Assembly: GCA_026129165.1 (NCBI GenBank)
Contig: JAHCIP010000021.1
Coordinates: forward strand, 1-36,203
Source of the DNA: Anaerolineae bacterium
Lineage (GTDB): Bacteria; Chloroflexota; Anaerolineae; Epilineales; JAHCIE01
Direction: 5' to 3'
Length of the DNA: 36,203 bases
Shown: positions 29,143 through 36,203 of the stretch, piece after piece
Position numbering within the stretch: the first letter of the stretch is position 1
How the letters are laid out: every line of letters starts with the position of its first letter
The notes under the pieces: generated by a model
What the model was told of the DNA's origin: nothing
Seen by the model: only the letters and a program-made list of their open reading frames with translations
Databases searched by the model: none
Translations under genes and position numbers: made by a program

Positions 29143-30204
29143 ATGACAGCCAAAGAAAGCGAGTGGCGATGTGGGGTGTGTGGGCACGTTGAGGAAGCTG
29201 GATTCGAGGGCAGCGAGTGCCCAGGGTGTGGAGCTGAGCTTGAGGTCCCGGCGCTGGACGACGATGTAGAGTTGGAAAGCAACCTGAATGATGTGGACAT
29301 TGACAACGCTGTTATCCTCTACTTCCGCGAGATTGACCGTGTGCCGTTGCTGACGGCAGACCAGGAAGTTGATCTCGCCAAGCGTATCGAACGCGGCGAG
29401 GAGGCCAAGGAGCGCCTCGCGCAGGCCAGCCTCTCCACGGAGCTTCGTGGGCAGTTGGAGGTCGAGGCGCGCGACGGGGAACTGGCGCGTCGGCGGCTCA
29501 CCGAGTCGAATTCACGCCTGGTCGTCTCCATTGCCAAGCGTTACATGGGCCAGGGTGTCCCTTTCCTGGACCTGATCCAGGAAGGCAATCTGGGCTTGAT
29601 GCAGGCCGTCGAACGGTTTGATTACCGCCGTGGCTGCCGCTTCAGCACTTATGCGACGTGGTGGATTCGCCAGTCGGTGGTGCGGGCGCTGGCCGAGCAA
29701 GGTCGCGTCGTGCGGCTGCCGGCCCACGCCAATCAACAGTTGCGTAAGTTGGCAAGCGTGACCGGCCGCCTCCGCCAGGAGCTGGGCCGCGAGCCGACCA
29801 CTGAGGAAGTGGCCGACCGCGCCGAGACGAGCACCACTAAGGTGCGCTGGGCGCACGAGGCGTGGCAGACGCCGTTGTCCCTGGAAGATATGACCTTCCA
29901 TGAGGACGACGACGGCGCCTGGGCGGACTACATAGAGGATGAAACCGAGGAAGGGCCGACTGAGTTGGTGGAGTACAGCCAGCTCCAACAAGACCTGCGG
30001 CAGGCGTTGCACGGCCTGACGCCACGCGAGGAGCGCGTGCTGGAACTGCGCTTCGGTCTCAAGGACGGCTACTCGCACAAGCTGATGGAAGTCGCCGACC
30101 GCTTCGGTCTGACGCGCGAACGCATTCGCCAGATCGAAGGCCAGGCTCTCGCCAAGCTGCGCAACCCCGACCGCGCCCGACGGTTGCGAGAGTACCTGGC
30201 GTAG
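29143..30204 (+). CDS. Sigma-70 factor (RpoD group) with N-terminal zinc ribbon
   Basis: A 353-residue sigma factor that directs RNA polymerase to promoters. Residues 8-36 form a rubredoxin-like ribbon (WRCGVCG ... CPGCGAELEVP) with C10, C13, C26 and C29. This takes the place of the acidic region 1.1. The sigma core follows: region 1.2 NAVILYFREIDRVPLLTADQEVDLAKRI (55-82), region 2 with RLVVSIAKRYMGQG and LDLIQEGNLGLMQAVERFDYRRGCRFSTYATWWIRQSV (125-180), region 3 (about 195-270), and region 4 with LTPREERVLELRFGL and EVADRFGLTRERIRQIEGQALAKLR (292-340). The start is ATG 29143, with GGAGG 5 bases upstream; an ATG at 29131 overlaps that site. The other sigma, RpoN, is 4.2 kb downstream. Which growth condition it serves is unknown. 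Confidence 0.93.
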   Translation: MTAKESEWRCGVCGHVEEAGFEGSECPGCGAELEVPALDDDVELESNLNDVDIDNAVILYFREIDRVPLLTADQEVDLAKRIERGEEAKERLAQASLSTELRGQLEVEARDGELARRRLTESNSRLVVSIAKRYMGQGVPFLDLIQEGNLGLMQAVERFDYRRGCRFSTYATWWIRQSVVRALAEQGRVVRLPAHANQQLRKLASVTGRLRQELGREPTTEEVADRAETSTTKVRWAHEAWQTPLSLEDMTFHEDDDGAWADYIEDETEEGPTELVEYSQLQQDLRQALHGLTPREERVLELRFGLKDGYSHKLMEVADRFGLTRERIRQIEGQALAKLRNPDRARRLREYLA

Positions 30205-30337
30205 GGGCGAACCCTGTGGTCGCCCAGGGCCGCCATACCCTGATTACCCTCCACCTGTGCCCCGCCTGCCCTACCAAAGGTAGGGTAATCGGGGTATTCG
30301 GAGGGCAGGCAGGGCACAGGCGCAGGTCGGCCCCTAC
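30201..30337 (+). repeat. Composite inverted-repeat element after the sigma-factor stop
   Basis: Outer ends GTAGGGGC (30201-30208) and GCCCCTAC (30330-30337) enclose two further arm pairs, each with one mismatch: TACCCTGATTACCC (30236-30249) with 30283-30296, and the 19-base arm starting CCTGTGCCCC (30254-30272) with 30302-30320. The arms alternate as left1, left2, right1, right2, so they cannot nest and would form a pseudoknot. A central CCCTACC-AAA-GGTAGGG (30269-30285) could form instead. It begins in the stop codon and lies before the terminator. From 30399 to 30532 nothing is recognisable. Confidence 0.65.
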
Positions 30338-30361
30338 CCAACCCCATAGTCTCTACTAAGC

Positions 30362-30398
30362 CGAGAGGCCCGCACTAACGCGGGCCTCTCGTTTATTT
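30362..30398 (+). terminator. Rho-independent terminator of the sigma-factor gene
   Basis: A perfect 12-bp G+C-rich stem, CGAGAGGCCCGC (30362-30373) with GCGGGCCTCTCG (30380-30391), loop ACTAAC and tail TTTATTT. It is also well placed to separate this gene from the convergent kinase. Confidence 0.85.
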
Positions 30399-30532
30399 CT
30401 TCGCCATTTCGGTGTCTCGAACGACCTCGTGAATCTCAAGCGTGGGACGGCTTCGGAAGGCATCCGGCGGCAGATTGCCGCGATGGCTCTGGCGGAAGTG
30501 GTCGCTTTGCGTCCAACCCCTTGCTCAACCCG

Positions 30533-32263
30533 TCAGCCTTCGCTCACGATAGGCAGCGAGACGGTGAAGGTACTTCCCCCACCCGGCGTGTCGCTGACGG
30601 TGAGGGTTCCGTGGTGCGCTTCGACAATTCCCCGGCTCAACGCCAGGCCCAGCCCGATGCCATAGGCCGCCCGGTCGGCGGTGTGGTCAATACGATAAAA
30701 CGGCTCGAAGATGTGCTCGCGGTGCTTGAGCGGGATCCCCGGCCCGTGGTCAATGACGCTAATATGGACCATCGCGTGGCGCCCGTCGGGGTCGCCAGTG
30801 AGCGTGATCTGGACGAGCACCACCCCCCCCTCGGGCCAGTACTTGACGGCGTTATCGAACAGATTGGTGAAGACCTGGCTCATGCGGTCCGCGTCGAGCG
30901 CGACGGAGGGAACCTCTAGCGGCGACTCGACCTGGAAGACATGGTAGTCGGCGACAATGCCCACTTCATCCACGACGCGGTGCACCAGCTGGACAATGTC
31001 CGTCGGCGCCCGCTGCAGGACATAGCGTCCCACGTTCAGCCGCGAGATGTCGAGAACGTCATCAATCATATGCGCCAGGACGCGGCTCTTGTCCAGGATA
31101 AACGTGGCCCATTTGGCGCGACGGTCCGGTTCAGCGGTGGGACGGTCGGCGATGAGTTTGGCATAGCCGAGAATGGAAGTGAGGGGCGTGCGCAACTCAT
31201 GGGAGAGGACCGCCACCATCTCATCCTTGAGCCGCTGGTTCTCGCGGAACTGGGTCACATCGTGGTAGACGACGAGATAACCCTGCACTTGGCCGCTGGC
31301 GTCACGAATAGTGGACTGGCGCAACCGATACACGCGCCAGGGGTTATGCAGTTCTATCTCGACATAATCGCTAGGATTGAGGGCGCGATCGGGAGCCTGG
31401 GCGAGAGAGCGCAGGCTGAGAGCAGCCTCCTTCGAGCCTTGAGCAGAGTCGGCCACCGCCTCCAACACCATGCCTTCGAGGGGCGAGCGCAGCGGGTCGC
31501 AGCCGATAAGATCGTAGAATGGCATGTTGACCAGCAGGATATGGCGGTCCGGGGTATAGGCGATCAGCGGCTCGCTGATCGCTTCAATCACAGCATTCAA
31601 CCGTTGTGCATTGTCAACCACGGACTGGTGCAACTGGGCGTTCTGGATAGCGACCGCCGCCTGGTCGGCGAAGGTCTTCATGAGCGCCTTATCGGTCGCG
31701 GTGTAGTACTGGGGCGTGCGGTGGTGGAGGCCCAGGAAGCCTACAACCTGGTCACGGTAGATACAGGGCAATTTGACCAGCGTCCGGATCCCCTCGATGC
31801 GGGCGGCCTCGGTCAGCGGCGCCATTCGCGGATCGGTACGGGCGTCGTCAATAATCACTGGGATGCGCTCTGAGATGGCGATGCCGGGGGGGCCGTCAAG
31901 GTAATGGCGCTGCAAAGCCTTGAGATACTGGTCGGACAGCCCGTGGCTGGCCGCGTGGCGGAAGCCATACCCCTCCAGGGGCCGCAGGAAGATGACCACG
32001 CCATCGGCCTTGAACACACTCTGGAGATGCTCCAGGAGCAAGTTGAGCAGCCGCGTGAGATCGAGTTCGGCGCTGATGAGCGAGCCAAGCGCGTAGAGCG
32101 CGCGCTGCTGCGCCAACTGGCGTTCGACCTGCCCGCTGGCTCGGTTCGCCTCGGTGCGTAAGCGCGCGTTGTCCTCCGCCAGCCGGCCGGCCTCCCGCGT
32201 GAGCCGGTCGCACTCGGCGCGCAGCGCGGCGAGGCTCATCTCGCCTTCGGTAGCGTGATCCAC
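30533..32263 (-). CDS. GAF-PAS sensor histidine kinase
   Basis: A 576-residue soluble kinase with no membrane segment. It starts with a coiled coil (about 8-70), then a GAF domain (about 66-209, LDLTRLLNLLLEHLQSVF ... FADQAAVAIQNAQL) and a PAS domain (about 220-337, including LLVNMPFYDLIG). HisKA carries the phospho-acceptor H355 in LSHELRTPL. The ATPase domain has DNAVKYWPEGG (N-box), VIDHGPGIP (G1), FEPFYR (F) and GIGLGLALSRGIVEAHHG (G2). It should phosphorylate a receiver, probably the NtrC-type regulator (divergent neighbour) or the single-domain regulator. The start is GTG 32263, as GGGGAGGAG lies 4 bases upstream and a -24/-12 promoter lies before it. A TTG 57 bases upstream is also in frame. 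The inner signal, perhaps redox or a ligand bound by GAF/PAS, is unknown. Confidence 0.93.
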   Translation of the reverse strand: MDHATEGEMSLAALRAECDRLTREAGRLAEDNARLRTEANRASGQVERQLAQQRALYALGSLISAELDLTRLLNLLLEHLQSVFKADGVVIFLRPLEGYGFRHAASHGLSDQYLKALQRHYLDGPPGIAISERIPVIIDDARTDPRMAPLTEAARIEGIRTLVKLPCIYRDQVVGFLGLHHRTPQYYTATDKALMKTFADQAAVAIQNAQLHQSVVDNAQRLNAVIEAISEPLIAYTPDRHILLVNMPFYDLIGCDPLRSPLEGMVLEAVADSAQGSKEAALSLRSLAQAPDRALNPSDYVEIELHNPWRVYRLRQSTIRDASGQVQGYLVVYHDVTQFRENQRLKDEMVAVLSHELRTPLTSILGYAKLIADRPTAEPDRRAKWATFILDKSRVLAHMIDDVLDISRLNVGRYVLQRAPTDIVQLVHRVVDEVGIVADYHVFQVESPLEVPSVALDADRMSQVFTNLFDNAVKYWPEGGVVLVQITLTGDPDGRHAMVHISVIDHGPGIPLKHREHIFEPFYRIDHTADRAAYGIGLGLALSRGIVEAHHGTLTVSDTPGGGSTFTVSLPIVSEG

Positions 32264-32304
32264 AAAACTCCTCCCCGCAACAAGCACTTCCCCTAAGTTT
32301 AATA

Positions 32305-32320
32305 GCGAATTGCGTGCCAA
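32305..32320 (-). promoter_or_regulatory. Sigma-54 (-24/-12) promoter of the histidine kinase
   Basis: Minus strand TTGGCACGCAATTCGC: GG (32318-32317), exactly 10 bases, then GC (32306-32305). It matches the sigma-54 consensus TTGGCACGN4TTGC in all positions but one. The predicted start of transcription is near 32293, about 30 bases before the GTG and just upstream of its ribosome-binding site. rpoN and an NtrC-type activator are encoded next to it. Confidence 0.6.
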
Positions 32321-32419
32321 TACAAACGGGCGCGGCGTAGAGACGAGGCGCCCTCCTCCCTACGCCTGGCCTTTCCAGCCGCTTGGTCGTCTGGACTACC
32401 CAATAGGGCGAATATGAGG

Positions 32420-32425
32420 TATAAT
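32420..32425 (+). promoter_or_regulatory. -10 box of the NtrC-type regulator
   Basis: A perfect TATAAT, 76 bases before the GTG start, with a poor -35 (TACCCA around 32397-32402). It is divergent from the sigma-54 promoter of the kinase. In the 238-base intergenic region I see no other element. Confidence 0.4.
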
Positions 32426-32501
32426 CTCTCCGTCAATGCTCAGTGTCTAGCGCGGGGCGTCAAGCCCGGCCGTTATTTCTATGGGCTGGAGAGGGAAACC
32501 A

Positions 32502-33874
<1,373 letters not shown>

Positions 33875-33887
<13 letters not shown>

Positions 33888-34237
33888 GCGACGCGCGTGA
33901 CGAGTTCCTCCGGCTCGAAGGGTTTGGTCATAAAGCCGTTTATGCCCAGGTCTTGGGTCTGGCTGTGTAAGTTGGGGTGAGCCGAAATAATCAAGACCGG
34001 CAAGCGGTCCTGGTACTTCTCGCGCACCTGCCGCGCCACGGTAAACCCGTCCACGCCGGGCATCATCAAGTCTAGCAGGAGCAGGTCGGGCCGTTGCTTC
34101 CTCAGCAGCCGCAGCGCGTCACGGCCGTCATAGACGGCCAGCACCGCGTAATCGTCCTCCAGCAGCGAACTGATAAGGTCAACGATGACCGGATCGTCAT
34201 CAACCACTAGTATTGTGGGGCGACGCATGTCCACCAT
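33875..34237 (-). CDS. Single-domain response regulator (CheY/Spo0F-like)
   Basis: A 120-residue receiver with no output domain. It shows ILVVDDDPVIVDLISSLL (9-26) with the acidic pocket, the phospho-acceptor D56 (LLLLDLMMPG), S85 in the switch position (LIISAH) and K105 (TKPFEPEEL). It could relay phosphate or bind a protein partner. The longer open frame extends to 34492, but homologues begin near DMRRPTILVVDD, so ATG 34237 (or 34228) is used. The true start is uncertain by 3 codons. It converges on the NtrC-type gene and diverges from rpoN, sharing the intergenic region with it. Confidence 0.9.
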
Positions 34238-34271
34238 CCACATCCCCCAAAGCGTAGGCACGCTTCGTGCT

Positions 34272-34299
34272 ATTATCTTGCTCCACACTGAGTTAGCAA
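34272..34299 (-). promoter_or_regulatory. Possible promoter of the single-domain regulator
   Basis: Minus strand TTGCTA (34294-34299), a 16-base spacer and GATAAT (34272-34277), about 35 bases before the regulator's start. Confidence 0.4.
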
Positions 34300-34351
34300 G
34301 AAATATGCCAGATAGCGCGTTCAATAATGAAAGATATACAACATTAGCGCG

Positions 34352-34380
34352 TTGGACGGCCCGTTCTAGCAACATACTAG
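34352..34380 (+). promoter_or_regulatory. Possible promoter of rpoN
   Basis: TTGGAC (34352-34357), a 17-base spacer and TACTAG (34375-34380), 19 bases before the rpoN start, followed by GGAGGTGG. Confidence 0.4.
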
Positions 34381-34399
34381 CCAGCCTGTGGAGGTGGGG

Positions 34400-35761
34400 A
34401 TGAGCATGGAAATGGAGATGACGGGCTCGATGGAAATGCGCCCGTCCCCGACGCTTGTGGTTTTTACACAGATTCTTCAACTGTCCTCTCAAGAATTAGC
34501 CCAGGCCATCTCGGCCGAAGTCCAATCGAATCCAGCCCTGGAGGTCGAAGAGCGTGAGATTTGTCCGTTGTGCGGCGACCCGGTCGCCACGTGTAGTTGT
34601 ACCTGGTCCCGCCTGCGCGAAGCTGAGGACTATGGTGGCTCGACGCAGGATGGCGACGAGGAATTCGACCCGCTGACGATTGTGGCCGGTCAGGTCTCCC
34701 TGGAGGAGAACCTGATGCGCGAGGTCGGCCTGATGATTCGGGCCGAGGACCGCTTTATCGCCGAGTACCTGATTGGCTGCCTGGACGAGCGCGGCTTTCT
34801 GGACCTGACGGTGGAAGAGGCAGCCGCCTCACTGGGTGTCAGTGTCGAGCGAGTGGATGAAGTGCTGACGTTGATCCAATCGGTCGGGCCGCTGGGCGTG
34901 GGCGCGCGAAATGTTCAGGAGTGCCTGGACCTGCAACTGCGGCGCTGGGAGGAGTATAAGTTGGCGCACCCGCTGGCCCGCTGCATCGTCGAGGACTATC
35001 TGGAGGAGTTGGGCGAGGGCAAGTACGGTCAGATCGCGCGGCGTCTGGGCGTCAGCCCTGAAACCGTGATTGAGGCGCGTGACTTTATCCGCGCCCACCT
35101 GCGCCCCTATCCCATCCCCGACCTGGCCCAGTTAGGGTCGTGGGCGCGGCCCTCGGAAACCCCCTATGTCGCCCCGGATGTGGTCATCCGTGAGAAGGAT
35201 GGAGCGCCAGGTGAATTCGAGGTCGAGGTGGTCGAGTCGCGCCGCTTCGCCATGCGTGTCACCCCTTACTATCAGCGCATCGCCCGCAAGAACGACGACG
35301 GCCACATGCGTGCCCAGGACCGCGAACAGGTGCGTGACTACGTCAACCGCGCCAAAGCGTTTCTGGCCCATATCCAGGAGCGCCGCGAGACCATGCGGCG
35401 CGTGGCGGACTATATCATGGAGCGGCAGAAGGAGTTTCTCCGCTATGGCACGCGCCACATGAAGCCGCTGACGCGGGCGGAGGTGGCGGAGGCGGTGGGC
35501 CTGCACGAGTCGACGGTCAGCCGCGCCACGGCCAACAAGTATGTCATGCTCCCCTGGCGTCAGGTCGTCCCGTTCAGCCACTTCTTCCAGGCATCGCTGA
35601 GTGTGCGCGATGTCCTGCGCGAGATTATCACCAGCGAGGACAAGCCGCTCACCGACGCCCAACTGGTCAGCCGCCTGGCGGAAAAGGGCTACCACATCGC
35701 CCGCCGCACCGTCGCCAAGTACCGCGATCAACTCGGCATTCTACCCTCTTCGCTACGTTAA
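34400..35761 (+). CDS. rpoN: RNA polymerase sigma-54 factor RpoN with cysteine cluster
   Basis: A 453-residue alternative sigma factor that needs AAA+ activators such as the NtrC protein upstream. Region I (about 1-49) is unusual: a Met/Glu-rich start (MSMEMEMTGSMEM) replaces the usual Gln/Leu repeat, though LQLSSQELAQAISAEVQSNPALE is kept. Next, ICPLCGDPVATCSC (54-67) places C55, C58, C65 and C67 like a small zinc knuckle where acidic region II would be. The core-binding domain follows (EEFDPLTIVAGQVSLEENL to about 230). The HTH is RAEVAEAVGLHESTVSRATANKYV, and the RpoN box ARRTVAKYR (434-442) binds the -24 element. The start is ATG 34400 with GGAGGTG ahead of it; ATG 34406 is also possible. 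It lies upstream of a 55-residue membrane protein. Confidence 0.95.
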   Translation: MSMEMEMTGSMEMRPSPTLVVFTQILQLSSQELAQAISAEVQSNPALEVEEREICPLCGDPVATCSCTWSRLREAEDYGGSTQDGDEEFDPLTIVAGQVSLEENLMREVGLMIRAEDRFIAEYLIGCLDERGFLDLTVEEAAASLGVSVERVDEVLTLIQSVGPLGVGARNVQECLDLQLRRWEEYKLAHPLARCIVEDYLEELGEGKYGQIARRLGVSPETVIEARDFIRAHLRPYPIPDLAQLGSWARPSETPYVAPDVVIREKDGAPGEFEVEVVESRRFAMRVTPYYQRIARKNDDGHMRAQDREQVRDYVNRAKAFLAHIQERRETMRRVADYIMERQKEFLRYGTRHMKPLTRAEVAEAVGLHESTVSRATANKYVMLPWRQVVPFSHFFQASLSVRDVLREIITSEDKPLTDAQLVSRLAEKGYHIARRTVAKYRDQLGILPSSLR

Positions 35762-35775
35762 CGGAAATATTCCCC

Positions 35776-35943
35776 ATGAGCGAACGGCGTAAGCTCGACT
35801 GGGTCGCCCTGCTGGCGCTTGCCATTCTACTGGCCCTGGCCCTATGGCTGTGGGTCGGTGGAGGCTCCTGGCCTCTCCCCGACCCACAGGCCTGGCGCTT
35901 TGATGCCCCCTCCCTATATCCACCGGCCCTGTCCATCCTATAA
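35776..35943 (+). CDS. 55-residue single-span membrane protein
   Basis: A short frame encoding MSERRKLDWVALLALAILLALALWLWVGGGSW and ending PLPDPQAWRFDAPSLYPPALSIL. One membrane span (about 9-27) is preceded by the basic MSERRK, so the Pro/Tyr/Leu-rich tail should face outside. It begins 14 bases after the rpoN stop on the same strand, with only a weak ACGGA before it, so coupling to rpoN is possible. No family is recognised. The order of residues looks protein-like and the frame is fully open, but no homologue is known to me. Confidence 0.5.
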   Translation: MSERRKLDWVALLALAILLALALWLWVGGGSWPLPDPQAWRFDAPSLYPPALSIL

Positions 35944-35992
35944 TCGGTTGCCCAATGGTCCTGTTCGGCTCCACAGCCAGGAGAACTAGCTC

Positions 35993-36203
35993 ATGGACAG
36001 TATCAGTCCAAAAGAGGTCGGCTTGTCGCCTGCGCGCTTGAAGCGTATCCACACGCATATGCAGCGTCAGGTAGACCAGCAAAAGTATGCTGGCATTCTA
36101 TCTGTTGTCGCCCGTCACAGCCAGGTGGCCTATAGCGATTGCGTTGGTATGATGGACCGCGAGGCGCGCAAGCCGGTGCAGTTCGATACCATCTTCCGCA
36201 TCG
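35993..36203 (+). CDS. Serine beta-lactamase-like hydrolase (start only)
   Basis: The first 70 residues run to the window edge: MDSISPKEVGLSPARLKRI, then HMQRQVDQQKYAGILSVVARHSQVAYSDCVGMMDREARKPVQFDTIFRI. This is the classic start of class C beta-lactamase/EstB-type serine hydrolases (VGLSPARL ... YAGILSVVARxGxVAYxxxxGxxD ... DTIFRI), where the S-x-x-K catalytic motif follows just after the end of the window. Such enzymes act as esterases, peptidases or beta-lactamases. AGGAGA precedes the ATG (35979-35984). A TATAAT at 35939-35944, within the stop of the 55-residue gene, may be part of its promoter. Confidence 0.8.
   Translation, partial: MDSISPKEVGLSPARLKRIHTHMQRQVDQQKYAGILSVVARHSQVAYSDCVGMMDREARKPVQFDTIFRI

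Overview
The window is GC-rich bacterial chromosome with densely packed genes on both strands. The gene content fits a free-living, probably filamentous or sediment/sludge-type member of the Chloroflexota, though this is inference without a marker gene. The supporting signs are large XRE or cyclase / NB-ARC / TPR regulators, a lipoprotein binding protein with a long Pro/Ala/Thr linker, an LPXTG-like MPVTGG anchor, a HesB/IscA protein with a Gly/Cys tail, and sigma factors carrying cysteine clusters. Promoters of the TTGACA-N17-TATAAT type are unusually easy to recognise and often lie very close to the start codon.

Layout. 1-1251: an OmpR-type two-component pair on the minus strand (the kinase runs off the window). 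1528-4145: a small zinc-binding protein, tilS, and a minus-strand toxin/antitoxin-like pair (DUF2283 plus a possible nuclease-like protein). 4233-7535: an EamA exporter, the rRNA methyltransferase RlmI and a CPBP membrane protease. 7875-13046: an enolase-superfamily dehydratase, a membrane-anchored alpha/beta hydrolase, a P-loop-like protein without the Walker lysine, and a minus-strand operon of a 40-residue membrane peptide, EamA and MFS transporters. 13203-20012: a decayed XRE/NB-ARC/TPR regulator, a surface-anchored double cupin, a secreted protein, and an intact cyclase/NB-ARC/TPR regulator. 20134-21373: a complete ISAs1-family insertion sequence.

21392-27135 is a regulated catabolic operon: a FadR-type GntR repressor with its own palindromic operator on a consensus promoter, two oligopeptide-type ABC permeases, a lipoprotein binding protein and a class V PLP enzyme. 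No ABC ATPase is present, so one must be supplied from elsewhere. It is followed by a minus-strand double GNAT acetyltransferase and an IscA/ErpA-type Fe-S carrier.

29143-35761 is a transcription-control island. It holds a group 1/2 sigma-70 factor with an N-terminal rubredoxin-like zinc ribbon, a GAF-PAS histidine kinase, an NtrC-type sigma-54 activator, a single-domain response regulator, and RpoN with a cysteine cluster near its N-terminus. A good -24/-12 sigma-54 promoter lies directly upstream of the histidine kinase, suggesting that the island regulates itself. The sigma-70/RpoN pair with metal-binding-like cysteines is the most interesting signal in the window. The window ends in a 55-residue membrane protein and the start of a serine beta-lactamase-like hydrolase.
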